Shown: piece after piece, positions 17,081 through 25,694 of the stretch | Position numbering within the stretch: the stretch's first letter is position 1 | How the letters are laid out: each line of letters begins with the position of its first letter | Source: a virus | Reading direction: 5' to 3' (one strand) | Virus record (IMG/VR): IMGVR_UViG_3300021092_002038 | Coordinates: 1-64,000 of that record | Length of the DNA stretch: 64,000 nt | The notes under the pieces: generated by a model | What the model was told of the DNA's origin: nothing | Seen by the model: only the letters and a program-made list of their open reading frames with translations | The model's database searches: none | Position numbers and translations under genes: made by a program

Positions 17081-17842
17081 TCAACGAATTTTTATCCCAA
17101 TAACTTTTTTATCGATCAAAACAAACATTGTTTCGTTTGAAAGTGAAACCAAATCATTGCAACTCTGTGTAATAGTTTTAACGTCATCCGGTTGTATTGG
17201 TTTAATAACAGCCGTTGGTCTGCCGTTATTCATGGTATCCATTCCTTTTAGAGAAAGACTATAATATGTAGATACGTGTGCAAAATTTCCTTCTGCGATT
17301 TTTAATTCTTTACTCTCAATAACCTTATGAATTGTAGCAGATCCTTCAAGAACCGCGATCACCGTCGTTTTATCTTGAACTACTATACGAAACTTTCCGA
17401 CTTTTAAAGTCATCGATACTCTAGGAGTTTGCAACATAAATATTCCGTTTGTGGATGTATTAACCACATCTAATACTCCTGACATTAAACTGAATACATA
17501 ATTTTGGTTATCGCACACGAGTATCGAAGGTACTGTCGTATTATTTTTAATGGTTGATGAAAAAGTATGCAATTTTAGCTGTGAATTTTCATTCAAAGAA
17601 ACTAATGTTCGATCTGAAAATTGAAATTTAAATGTGGAATTGGTAGTTGTTTCAAAATCAATCTGACAATTTTCGTGTTTATACGTATTTCCTAAAATTA
17701 TATTGTTGGTTATAATTTTACCATCGTCTTGAAAAATCAGATTGTTTATCGTACCTACTTGTTTTAAAGGATAGTAAGACACGGTGTCTTGTGAAAAAGC
17801 TGACACAGTTAGTAATAAAAGAGTATAAATTATGTTTTTCAT
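17081..17842 (-). CDS. Secreted FecR-domain-like protein
   Basis: From ATG 17842 the protein is 253 residues; an in-frame TTG lies 6 bases upstream. The N-terminus MKNIIYTLLLLTVSAFSQDT is a clear type I signal peptide, so the protein is exported. The mature part is beta-rich and follows the FecR pattern: LSxR-like FSDRTLVSLNENSQLKL, LMSGVLDVV, FMLQTPRVSMTLKVGKFRIV and TVIAVLEGSATIH. In bacteria this domain sits in periplasmic sensors and surface proteins. No anti-sigma region or membrane helix follows, so signalling is doubtful. In a phage such a protein might change the host envelope. It is divergent from the nuclease gene 51 bases away. Confidence 0.6.
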   Translation of the reverse strand: MKNIIYTLLLLTVSAFSQDTVSYYPLKQVGTINNLIFQDDGKIITNNIILGNTYKHENCQIDFETTTNSTFKFQFSDRTLVSLNENSQLKLHTFSSTIKNNTTVPSILVCDNQNYVFSLMSGVLDVVNTSTNGIFMLQTPRVSMTLKVGKFRIVVQDKTTVIAVLEGSATIHKVIESKELKIAEGNFAHVSTYYSLSLKGMDTMNNGRPTAVIKPIQPDDVKTITQSCNDLVSLSNETMFVLIDKKVIGIKIR

Positions 17843-17893
17843 AATCAAATATAAGTAGTAGACATCTAAGATAAAAGATGATATTCATAAAGT

Positions 17894-18772
17894 ATGGATG
17901 AAAATAATAAGAAAAAAGTAAGTTACTCTCAATATTCTAACTGGTTTAAATGTCCTCATAGATGGTATTTAGACTACGTAAAAAATCTCAGAACATTTGA
18001 GGGTTCGATAAATACATGCTTTGGCACCGCTATACACGAAGTTATACAAACTTATGTAGAAACTTTATATACAAAAGGACATGAAGAGGCCGAGAAATTA
18101 AATGTAAATGCACATTTTAAAGAGGTATTCGAGAAAGAATTGAAGAACGAAAAAAATGCAGTCAAATATACTGAAGAAGAATTTGTTGAATTTTGTTTTG
18201 ACGGCGAAGATATTTTGACCACCTTTTTATCTACGGCGAATCGACTTAAACATTTTCCCAGTAAAAAATATGAATTTATAGGCGCAGAATTGCCCTTGGA
18301 AGTTGATATAAAAAACAATGTGGTATTTGTAGCATTTATAGACTTGGTATTAAGAGATAAAGAAACAGGAAAATATAAAATAATTGATTTTAAAACTTCT
18401 TCAAGTGGTTGGAACAGTTATATGAAAGAAGATGAAAGTAAATATAGTCAATTGCTTCTATATAAGGCTTTTTATAGTAAGAAATTTAATGTGTCTCTGA
18501 GTGAGATAGAAGTGGAATTTTTAATTCTAAAGAGAAAATTATATGAGAGTGTAAACTTTCCACAAAGTCGTATTCAAAAATTTGTTCCAACAAATCATTC
18601 TCCCGCGATTGCACAATCTTTGAACGGATTTACTTTATTTATAAATGAATGTTTTAATTCTGATGGAACTTATAAGGTCGATGGAAAATATTTAAAAGTC
18701 CCTGGAAAAGGAAAGAAAAATTGCAAATACTGCAATCATAAAAAAGTAAATTGTGATGCAAAGGAAGATTAA
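17894..18772 (+). CDS. Cas4/RecB-like PD-(D/E)XK nuclease with iron-sulfur cysteines
   Basis: The protein has 292 residues. It has the RecB-family nuclease layout: YSQYSNWFKCPHRW, GTAIHEV with His 48, Asp 150 (AFID), IIDFKT (Asp 165, Lys 167) and YSQLLLY (Gln 186). One N-terminal Cys (20) plus CKYCNHKKVNC at the C-terminus (277, 280, 287) match the four-cysteine iron-sulfur arrangement of Cas4 and AddB. It probably processes DNA ends during recombination or repair. It is one of the few plus-strand genes, is divergent from the secreted protein gene and overlaps the next minus gene at its end. Confidence 0.85.
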   Translation: MDENNKKKVSYSQYSNWFKCPHRWYLDYVKNLRTFEGSINTCFGTAIHEVIQTYVETLYTKGHEEAEKLNVNAHFKEVFEKELKNEKNAVKYTEEEFVEFCFDGEDILTTFLSTANRLKHFPSKKYEFIGAELPLEVDIKNNVVFVAFIDLVLRDKETGKYKIIDFKTSSSGWNSYMKEDESKYSQLLLYKAFYSKKFNVSLSEIEVEFLILKRKLYESVNFPQSRIQKFVPTNHSPAIAQSLNGFTLFINECFNSDGTYKVDGKYLKVPGKGKKNCKYCNHKKVNCDAKED

Positions 18773-19050
18773 TATGTTGCTATTAAATTGCCGTCATTAT
18801 AAAATTTCAAAAAAGAAACAGAGTGTTTTATTTTTATAGTATATGCATATGAACTTATATATGTTACAGCTATGTATTCATACATTTGTTTACATTCTTT
18901 TAGCTTTATTTCCTTTTCTCGGGGTTGTGCACAGTTGCATAAAGCAATATATTGATCTACAGTTTTTACAAAATTATCAAATGGAGAATTATTTTGTAAT
19001 CCTGATTCTTTTATTAAATTATACAATTGTGTAAAATTGTTTATGTTCAC
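18769..19050 (-). CDS. Hypothetical protein
   Basis: This 93-residue protein starts at GTG 19050, overlapping the stop of the upstream membrane protein gene as GTGA. It contains three cysteines (CNCAQ, KECKQ) but no recognisable family. Its 3' end overlaps the convergent nuclease gene by 4 bases. The function is unknown. Confidence 0.5.
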   Translation of the reverse strand: MNINNFTQLYNLIKESGLQNNSPFDNFVKTVDQYIALCNCAQPREKEIKLKECKQMYEYIAVTYISSYAYTIKIKHSVSFLKFYNDGNLIATY

Positions 19051-19388
19051 TGTATATTAATTAATTTTGATAATAAATAGTAACTCGTCAAAATAATTAA
19101 AACGTGAAAACAATATATTCCTAAACTAAAAGTATAAAACAGAATCGGCAAACACAACCATACTGACAAGCATATTGGGCAAGTAATTAGTCGTGTAAAA
19201 AAATTATTGTGATATTTTCTTAAATATAAATGATAGTTTAATTCAAAATCTTGAAGTTTTTCTTTTTCAAATTTATCTACCTTAAATAATTTAGACAAAC
19301 GAAATAATTTTACATATTCCAAAAATGCATCAGTTTTGAACCACACTATTAATAATAGCACAAAAATAAATATATAATTGTATTTCAT
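19047..19388 (-). CDS. Small membrane protein with CPxC motif
   Basis: The protein has 113 residues with an N-terminal hydrophobic segment (about 4-18) and a hydrophobic C-terminal half (about 65-108). Between them lies ITCPICLSVW, which resembles the CPFCxGxW motif of small DUF1360-type membrane proteins. It is therefore probably an inner-membrane protein of unknown role, translationally coupled to the next gene. It diverges from the rmlA-like gene 55 bases away. Confidence 0.5.
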   Translation of the reverse strand: MKYNYIFIFVLLLIVWFKTDAFLEYVKLFRLSKLFKVDKFEKEKLQDFELNYHLYLRKYHNNFFTRLITCPICLSVWLCLPILFYTFSLGIYCFHVLIILTSYYLLSKLINIQ

Positions 19389-19443
19389 AATATTTAATGA
19401 TATAAATGTCGTATATATATATGTGTGTAAATATTAATTTGTT

Positions 19444-20286
19444 ATGAAAGGAATTATTTTATCTGGCGGTAATGGTAGTAGATTATATCCGCTTACGACA
19501 GCAATAAACAAACAGTTGCTTCCCGTATATGATAAACCAATGATATATTATCCTTTAAGCACCATGATTGGGTGCAGCATAAGAGAATATTGCATTATAA
19601 GCACACCTGAATATTTGCCTTTGTATAAAAAAATGTTTGGCGCCGGACAACATTTGGGTTTGGATATTTGTTATAAAGTTCAAGAATACCCTCGTGGAAT
19701 TTCAGAATCATTCATAATCGCGGAAGATTTTATTGGGAATAACGATGTGGGTCTAATACTCGGAGACAATATTTTTCACGGTCCAATAAAAATTAAATCT
19801 GATTTAAACGATGCGATTATATTCGCGTATCAAGTAAACAATCCACGTGATTATGGCGTAGTCGAATTTGATGAAACTAATAAAGTTATTTCTATTGAAG
19901 AAAAACCTATAAATCCAAAAAGTAATTTCGTTGTTCCAGGTTTATATTTTTATAACAATGATGTGGTAAAATATTCTAAAAAATTGAAACCTTCTTCAAG
20001 AGGAGAATTAGAAATTACCGATCTAAACCGAATTTATTTAAAACAGAATAGGTTGTCTGTTATTAAATTTTCTAGAGGCACCGTGTGGTTGGATGCCGGC
20101 ACTCCAAGTTCTTTATATCAAAGCGGAGCCTACGTTCAGACTATACAAGAAAGACAAGGTATAAAAATTGGATGTGTTGAAGAAGAATGTTATAGAAAAA
20201 AATTTATAAATAAAAAACAATTATCTAATATAGTTGATAAGATGCCTAAGAGCGAGTACAAAGATTATTTAAACAAAATATTATGA
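19444..20286 (+). CDS. rmlA: Glucose-1-phosphate thymidylyltransferase (RmlA)
   Basis: The protein has 280 residues, near the usual 290. The N-terminal signature is MKGIILSGGNGSRLYPLT followed by NKQLLPVYDKPMIYYPLS. Further on are GLILGDNIFHG, EEKPINPKS and the conserved WLDAGTPSSLYQSG. The enzyme joins dTTP and glucose-1-phosphate to dTDP-glucose, the first step to dTDP-deoxysugars such as rhamnose. Its stop overlaps the start of the next gene as ATGA-like coupling, and glycosyltransferases follow on the other strand. Phages use such sugars for surface glycans or to decorate DNA or capsid; which applies here is unknown. Confidence 0.92.
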   Translation: MKGIILSGGNGSRLYPLTTAINKQLLPVYDKPMIYYPLSTMIGCSIREYCIISTPEYLPLYKKMFGAGQHLGLDICYKVQEYPRGISESFIIAEDFIGNNDVGLILGDNIFHGPIKIKSDLNDAIIFAYQVNNPRDYGVVEFDETNKVISIEEKPINPKSNFVVPGLYFYNNDVVKYSKKLKPSSRGELEITDLNRIYLKQNRLSVIKFSRGTVWLDAGTPSSLYQSGAYVQTIQERQGIKIGCVEEECYRKKFINKKQLSNIVDKMPKSEYKDYLNKIL

Positions 20287-21149
20287 TTATATTATTCGGA
20301 TCAAGTGGATATATTGGAAGTGAATTTAAAAGACAATTAGAACAATTAAATTTGGATTTTTACTGTTGGCCTAATACAGCAAACACTACTATTTTTCAAT
20401 TAAACGAATGGTATAAAAATTTTGGATGTAAAAAAATTGATATTGTAATTAACAGTGCGGCTTATATAGGAAAACCTAATGTTGAAGTGTGCGAATACAA
20501 TAAAGAATTGACTATATTAGGAAATATTGTGTGGCCTAATACTATTACTACTTGGTGTAAGATGAATAATATTCCATTGGGACATATTTCCTCTGGTTGT
20601 ATTTATTCTGGTTGTAAATCTGATGGAGAATCATTTACTGAAGAAGATGTGCCTAATTTAACATTTATACAAAATAATTGCAGTTTTTATGGTGGCACAA
20701 AAGCATTATCAGAAAAAATAGTTAAAGAATGGGAAAACTCTTACATTTGGAGAATCAGATTGCCGTTTGATGAATGTGATAATAATAGAAACTATCTAAC
20801 TAAATTAATAAACTACGATAAATTGTTGATAGCCGAAAACTCTTTATCAAATAGAAAAGAATTAGTTACTGCGTGTATAAAGACATTTACTAAAAAAGTT
20901 CCGTTTGGAATTTATAATGTAGTGAACGATGGTTATATTACTACTGAAAAAGTAGTAGAAAAAATTAAAAATACTATTAAAAAAGATAAAATATTTAATT
21001 TGATAACTGAAAAAGAGTTTTATAATACTATAAGTTCTCTTCCACGATCAAACTGTATTATAAGTAATAATAAATTAAAATCGGTGGGTATTAATATGAT
21101 GGATGTATACGACTCAATTGATTACTGTCTATTGAATTGGAAATATTAA
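20283..21149 (+). CDS. dTDP-4-keto-sugar reductase, NRS/ER-like short-chain dehydrogenase
   Basis: The protein has 288 residues. It has an N-terminal NAD(P) motif (LFGSSGYIGSEF), the strand IDIVINSAAYIG, and a catalytic YxxxK in SFYGGTKALSE preceded by SSGCIYSG and FTEEDVPNLTF. The FTEED-PN-SFY-TKA arrangement is that of the plant and giant-virus NRS/ER enzymes, which turn 4-keto-6-deoxy-glucose nucleotides into rhamnose; bacterial RmlD is a cousin. It directly follows rmlA and overlaps it by 4 bases. A 4,6-dehydratase is not visible nearby, so the host may supply that step. Confidence 0.75.
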   Translation: MIILFGSSGYIGSEFKRQLEQLNLDFYCWPNTANTTIFQLNEWYKNFGCKKIDIVINSAAYIGKPNVEVCEYNKELTILGNIVWPNTITTWCKMNNIPLGHISSGCIYSGCKSDGESFTEEDVPNLTFIQNNCSFYGGTKALSEKIVKEWENSYIWRIRLPFDECDNNRNYLTKLINYDKLLIAENSLSNRKELVTACIKTFTKKVPFGIYNVVNDGYITTEKVVEKIKNTIKKDKIFNLITEKEFYNTISSLPRSNCIISNNKLKSVGINMMDVYDSIDYCLLNWKY

Positions 21150-21916
21150 TGTAATGTTTTTAAATTTGTTTCTGAATTATGTTTTATATAAGACCCCCAT
21201 TTATATTTTGAATATTCGTGGCCGATCATTTCTGTAGTTTGTCTTTTCAAATTTGATTCTGAATTGATATTAGTAGTTAAACTGACAAAATGATAAAAAT
21301 GTGTTCTGTATGTTCTTAACATTTTTAAACCTGCCAGTTGACATTTAAGAAAAAATTCCCAATCAGCAACAACTCCTAATTCATAATTTTCATCCCACCC
21401 TCCTAATTTTAAATAATCTAATTTCGACATAAATATAGGAGGAGTTGACCCGGTTTCTTCAATCACATTTTTGTTTATAGAATTTACATATTCCCATAAA
21501 TTTTCCAGATCAAATGTTTTTGGATCCCTTCCTAAATTTGTAATTACAAACTGTTTAAACATACTAGGAATAGGTTCTATATGATTTGGTGTTAATACTG
21601 TATTTGGTCTATAATCTTCGTTTAAGATTACATCCCAATTTTTTGGAAATACATTATCATCGTTAACTAATAAAATGTTTTTAAATGAACTATTATATAC
21701 TCCTAAGTTCATTCCTTTACATAATCCGACATTTTGTTCTAAGTTTAGAATTTCTATAGAATCTGCATATTTTTCTAATACATGTTTATTAAGATCATAA
21801 AATCCATCAACCACTACTATAATTTGATTTTTATATTTTTGACCTAGTACAGCCGATTTAATGCATAAGTCTAAAGACTCTGGCGATTTATATGTTGGTA
21901 TTATTACAGAGATCAC
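21146..21916 (-). CDS. Family 2 glycosyltransferase
   Basis: The protein has 256 residues and starts at GTG 21916, three bases after the upstream stop. It shows the GT-A fold entry ISVIIPTYKSPESL, IIVVVDGF, NVGLCKGMNLG and the metal-binding-type region LLVNDDNVFP, followed by LKLGGWDENYELG, which is typical of GT2 enzymes. It transfers a sugar from a nucleotide donor; the acceptor is unknown. It is convergent with the reductase gene and downstream of a sugar methyltransferase, so it is part of the same glycan pathway. Confidence 0.8.
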   Translation of the reverse strand: MISVIIPTYKSPESLDLCIKSAVLGQKYKNQIIVVVDGFYDLNKHVLEKYADSIEILNLEQNVGLCKGMNLGVYNSSFKNILLVNDDNVFPKNWDVILNEDYRPNTVLTPNHIEPIPSMFKQFVITNLGRDPKTFDLENLWEYVNSINKNVIEETGSTPPIFMSKLDYLKLGGWDENYELGVVADWEFFLKCQLAGLKMLRTYRTHFYHFVSLTTNINSESNLKRQTTEMIGHEYSKYKWGSYIKHNSETNLKTLH

Positions 21917-21918
21917 AT

Positions 21919-23145
21919 TTAGATTACTTTTATGTCCGGCACTAAAATTATAAATTTATTTTCATAAATATTTTCAAGTGATTTGATAATATAATTCGCA
22001 AAATTATGCGCTAATATTAGAATATAATCTGGCGTTTTTTCTTTTAATATTTCTTTAGATACAATTTGAATTCCAGTTCCTGGTATAAACTTACCTTGTT
22101 TTATATCGGTGTCATCAATTACATAATCAATATGAGTGTAATCAATACCCATAGCGTTTAAGTATATACATCCTTTTGCTGCGGCTCCAAATCCAAATAT
22201 AGTTTTATTCTCTTTTTTGATCGATTTGATAAAGTCAGAAGAACTTTTAATATGACTATACACATTATTACCCCAATTTAAATAATACTCTAAATTGTAT
22301 TTCTTTTCGTGCGTTAAGAACTCTTCGACTGTATTATCTGAATTGAAATTTGAGTTTTTCTTAGTGATGATTAACCTCAAAGATCCACCATGCATGTTTT
22401 GTTTTGTGATGTTAACTATTTTTAGATTATGTTTTTCCATCAACATTTTAATTGGAGTAACTGAATGATAATACATATGTTCATGATAAATTTGATCAAA
22501 TTGATTTGTTTCCATATTATGGATCCAATATGGAAACTCTAATAACCAAATTCCATTATCTGATAATAGGTGTTCTATTCCTTTTGCAAAACTATTTATA
22601 TCTTTTAAATGTTGAAATACATTTGTTGATGTTATTACTTCAAATTTATTTTTTATAGTTAAAGATACTTCGTAATTAAAAAAATTGACATTGACAGGAA
22701 TACCTTTTTCAAGACACAACTTTGTTAAGTTTTGTGAGGGGTCTATATTTAGAAGATTCAATTTTTTGTTTGTTGTATTTTTAAACATTTCTAATAAAGT
22801 TCCATCATTTCCACCTATGTCTGCTATGTTAATACCGTCTTGAACGTTCACATAATTTTGAATATATTGAAACATAGTTTTACAATGTGTATGATATGGT
22901 ATATTTACTTGAGATTTAAATAAATAATTTGAAAACAATAGATTGCTATCAACGGCAAAGTCTAAGCTAGATTGTCCTGATGAAGGATAGTAATTTACAT
23001 TTAGAGGAAATGTAGTCGCAGTAAGAGATTCTTCTTTAGTTAGACATAAATTATTTACTAAAGGAATTTCTCCTAAACTAAAGTATTTTATTTTATTAGT
23101 ATTACCCGTAATCGGACAATTATTTATAACAGAATGATTATACAT
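21919..23145 (-). CDS. NDP-sugar C-methyltransferase-like SAM enzyme
   Basis: The protein has 408 residues. Three regions follow the order of deoxysugar C-methyltransferases (TylC3/NovU type): an N-terminal domain (about 8-75), a central SAM domain with IADIGGNDGTLLEMF (motif I) and QIYHEHMYYHS, and a C-terminal domain with IFGFGAAAKGCIYLNAMG. Homologues bind zinc through two CxxC pairs in the first domain. Here they are mostly lost (NNCPITG, YYPSSG), so this copy probably does not bind zinc. It would add a methyl branch to a dTDP-keto-sugar made with the RmlA product. Confidence 0.7.
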   Translation of the reverse strand: MYNHSVINNCPITGNTNKIKYFSLGEIPLVNNLCLTKEESLTATTFPLNVNYYPSSGQSSLDFAVDSNLLFSNYLFKSQVNIPYHTHCKTMFQYIQNYVNVQDGINIADIGGNDGTLLEMFKNTTNKKLNLLNIDPSQNLTKLCLEKGIPVNVNFFNYEVSLTIKNKFEVITSTNVFQHLKDINSFAKGIEHLLSDNGIWLLEFPYWIHNMETNQFDQIYHEHMYYHSVTPIKMLMEKHNLKIVNITKQNMHGGSLRLIITKKNSNFNSDNTVEEFLTHEKKYNLEYYLNWGNNVYSHIKSSSDFIKSIKKENKTIFGFGAAAKGCIYLNAMGIDYTHIDYVIDDTDIKQGKFIPGTGIQIVSKEILKEKTPDYILILAHNFANYIIKSLENIYENKFIILVPDIKVI

Positions 23146-23146
23146 A

Positions 23147-23848
23147 TTAAATTTTTTCCCACTCTATAAATGGACTTAACCAAGGCAATTCGCTATGTGT
23201 AGACTTTCCTGGCACGGAAGAAATTACAGATCTATCCTGAATTTGAACTAATTCACAAAAAGCGTCGTAGTCTCTTGGATACGATGTTAATAAATATTTT
23301 TCCCATATTTGTTTATCTTTTTTTATTGTAGAACCTTTTGATCCAAATGTCATTGTAGTTGAATTTGTTAATTTCCAATGAAAATGTTCAGTTCTTACTA
23401 ATCTTGTTATTTCACCGCCATTTTCTATCTGTGGATTGCCGCCAAATTGAGCATCAATATACTTATCTGGACAATCATACAACGTAACATAATTTGCTAT
23501 ATCCAATCCCTCTTTTAAAGCTAGAAAACATCCATCTACATATAGGTAATCGTCTTCTGCAAAATAAACAAACTCATTATCAGCAACTTCTTCACATGCT
23601 CTATAAAGACAGTGACGAAATGAATGTGCGTTATTTAACGATGTATTTTCTCTTATTATGTTTGATTTACATTTTGAGTCTATAAATTTACTCAAATTTG
23701 GATCGTTAACATTATCTGCAATTATATAAATCTGATTTTCTGTTACATCAAAATATTTTAGAAAAATTTCTAAACAATGTTCTTTAGTTGCATTTGGTAA
23801 TCTATTCTTTTTATAAGAATTATTGCTAATACGATAATATATTTTCAT
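23147..23848 (-). CDS. Glycosyltransferase-like protein
   Basis: The protein has 233 residues. A GT-A-like core is suggested by QIYIIADNVND, NAHSFRHCLYRACE and FVYFAEDDYLYVDGC, where EDDYL sits at the place of the DxD metal site. The C-terminal half (HFHWKLTNSTTMTFG, then PGKSTHSELPWLSP) resembles phage proteins annotated as glycosyltransferases. It ends one base before the methyltransferase start. The donor and acceptor are unknown. Confidence 0.6.
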   Translation of the reverse strand: MKIYYRISNNSYKKNRLPNATKEHCLEIFLKYFDVTENQIYIIADNVNDPNLSKFIDSKCKSNIIRENTSLNNAHSFRHCLYRACEEVADNEFVYFAEDDYLYVDGCFLALKEGLDIANYVTLYDCPDKYIDAQFGGNPQIENGGEITRLVRTEHFHWKLTNSTTMTFGSKGSTIKKDKQIWEKYLLTSYPRDYDAFCELVQIQDRSVISSVPGKSTHSELPWLSPFIEWEKI

Positions 23849-23857
23849 ATTTATTGT

Positions 23858-23980
23858 TTACTTATAATCAGATAAATCGTAAATGCCTATAACATTATAT
23901 CCTGGTTTATTTTGTAAAACCCAATCCGTAAATCTTGCTCCAATTAATCCTGCCACTACTGTAATTATTACATTTTTCAT
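23858..23980 (-). pseudogene. N-terminal remnant of an NAD-dependent sugar epimerase/dehydratase
   Basis: An intact ATG at 23980 opens a 40-codon frame reading MKNVIITVVAGLIGARFTDW, VLQNKPGYNVIGIYDLSDYK, then stop. It is clearly the first beta-alpha-beta unit of an extended short-chain dehydrogenase. The Gly-rich loop, normally GGAGLIGS, has become VVAGLIGA, and the remaining 250 or more residues are missing. It starts 5 bases after the stop of the upstream glycosyltransferase, as a real gene would. Probably a large deletion removed the rest; it may once have supplied the missing sugar dehydratase or epimerase step. Confidence 0.7.
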
Positions 23981-23984
23981 ATGA

Positions 23985-24806
23985 TTAAATTTCTATTACT
24001 GGTTGATCTGACCAATGTAAATGACACAAATTTCCAAATCTTTTATATAAAACATTTTTATGACTGCCATCTATTATTTTAGAAAATTTTATCAAATTTA
24101 TAATTGAATCTATCTCTGCATCATTTAGTAACATATGACTGGATAGTTTGTTTTCAACTACGGTCTTTTTGAGAAATGATTCACAATCACAGTTTGGAAT
24201 ACATTCCCATGGTTTTTGATTTATATCTTTTCGATCTTTATATATTTTATACAATTCATATATAGATTCTTTATTCGGATAGAATTTTATTTTATTTTTT
24301 ATGATATAAAAATAGGTTTGTGGGTAAAAATATTCTTTAGATTTGACCTTTTCTTTTAAAGTATTATTATCTTCATCTTTATTCTGAATAAAGTAATAAT
24401 ATCCTAAATTATTAATATAATAAAAGTCAGATGGAACGATGTCTATGTTGAATATATCAGTATTTACTATAGTATCGTTTGAAAATTTCCATATATATTC
24501 ATATTGACCTAATTGACTTCCTCGTTCGTATATCACATATTCAATTAAAAATGTACCAAATGTATGACCTAAATTTTCTGAAAATATAAACTCTACAATA
24601 GAATCAGGAAACATTTTTTTTATTGTTTTTTCAGAAAAGTCGCATAGATTTTTGTCACCATTAACACTATAAATAATATAAGGAAATTTACTTAAAAAGT
24701 CTTTATTATATTCTACATACTCAAGGAATTTAATTACATCTTCTTCTTTTATTAAAGTTCCGACTGAAGAAAATATTGATTTTTTTAAAATGTCGTTTAG
24801 TGTCAT
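23985..24806 (-). CDS. Putative glycosyltransferase
   Basis: The protein has 273 residues. Its middle reads EFIFSENLGHTFGTFLIEYV and YEYIWKFSNDTIVNTDIF, where SNDT occupies the position of a GT-A metal motif; similar proteins occur in other marine phages. The rest is rich in Tyr, Lys and Asn without further motifs. It is flanked on both sides by remnants of sugar-nucleotide genes, so the region has been rearranged. The assignment is moderate. Confidence 0.5.
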   Translation of the reverse strand: MTLNDILKKSIFSSVGTLIKEEDVIKFLEYVEYNKDFLSKFPYIIYSVNGDKNLCDFSEKTIKKMFPDSIVEFIFSENLGHTFGTFLIEYVIYERGSQLGQYEYIWKFSNDTIVNTDIFNIDIVPSDFYYINNLGYYYFIQNKDEDNNTLKEKVKSKEYFYPQTYFYIIKNKIKFYPNKESIYELYKIYKDRKDINQKPWECIPNCDCESFLKKTVVENKLSSHMLLNDAEIDSIINLIKFSKIIDGSHKNVLYKRFGNLCHLHWSDQPVIEI

Positions 24807-24832
24807 AATTATATTTTAAATTAGGTAATTTA

Positions 24833-24991
24833 TTAAATTATAGTAAAACAGTCATTTTTATTTAATTTAAACGATTCTATTACCCATGATATAATTTTTT
24901 TTCCAAAAACAGGAGTTAATACTTTTGGTAAATTATAGTCTGCAATTTTAAATCGTTCTCCTTTTCCTCCAAGTGGAATCACTATATTCAT
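24833..24991 (-). pseudogene. N-terminal remnant of a sugar nucleotidyltransferase
   Basis: ATG 24991 opens a 52-codon frame: MNIVIPLGGKGERFKIADYN, LPKVLTPVFGKKIISWVIES, then a stop after 12 more codons. This is the donor-binding start of the NTP_transferase family (GGxGxRF, then LPKxLxPVxGK). Everything after about residue 50 is absent; intact enzymes have more than 200 residues. It sits between two glycosyltransferase genes in the same orientation and looks like a deletion relic, the second one in this island. Confidence 0.7.
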
Positions 24992-25022
24992 GTTATTTGA
25001 AATTTGTATTTTTTAGGATTAT

Positions 25023-25691
25023 TCACAATCCTCTATTTTCTTCCTCTGTAAAGTCTCTATTATATCTTAAATTTGTGTTTTCTTGTTTTTCAATTGTTTT
25101 ATTATGAATTAATGCAAAATCAAGATCCTCTGGAAATCTAGAATATGTCTTTGTATGTTCAATTCGTTCATGTAATTTTCTTTCCCATTTTATATATTCT
25201 TTATTTTGAAAAATTCTACTTTGATAATCCGGCCAATTAACAATCTTTCTATCTTTATATTCCGTCAGTCTCCATCCCCACTTATTTGCATGTTGTTGAG
25301 TAACACCAACAAAATCGTTAATTCTTGGAATCCAGAACAATTCAACATCTTCGTTTTCTTTCAAAATATCTTTTAAGTTTTCCATTAAAATTTTCGAGGG
25401 AATTTCATCGGCATCAATTTGAAATACCCATTTTCCTTTGCACAAAGATTTTCCATAATTTTTATGTTCGCCATAATTTTTATCTAAATGGTGTTTATAA
25501 ACTTTAAAAAATCCATTAGAATTTTTTTCTACATTTTGCAAAACCGACAAAGTATCCACGTCATCGCTATAATCGTCTAAAATAATAGTTTCTGCGTCAT
25601 CCTTGTATTTGAAAAGAGTGTCAAATAAAAATTGTAATGAATATCCTTCATTTTTACACGTAACTAAATAACTTATAAAAGGTTTATTCAC
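25023..25691 (-). CDS. Family 2 glycosyltransferase
   Basis: The protein has 222 residues and starts at GTG 25691, three bases after the upstream stop. It has the GT2 entry ISYLVTCKNEGYSL, ETIILDDYSDD, KNYGKSLCKGKWVFQIDADE (DxD site) and a C-terminal acceptor side with KWERKLHERIEH. It is predicted to transfer a sugar within the phage glycan island. The second half (PDYQSRIFQNKEYIKW) is typical of GT2 enzymes acting on small glycans. Confidence 0.8.
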   Translation of the reverse strand: MNKPFISYLVTCKNEGYSLQFLFDTLFKYKDDAETIILDDYSDDVDTLSVLQNVEKNSNGFFKVYKHHLDKNYGEHKNYGKSLCKGKWVFQIDADEIPSKILMENLKDILKENEDVELFWIPRINDFVGVTQQHANKWGWRLTEYKDRKIVNWPDYQSRIFQNKEYIKWERKLHERIEHTKTYSRFPEDLDFALIHNKTIEKQENTNLRYNRDFTEEENRGL

Positions 25692-25694
25692 AAT

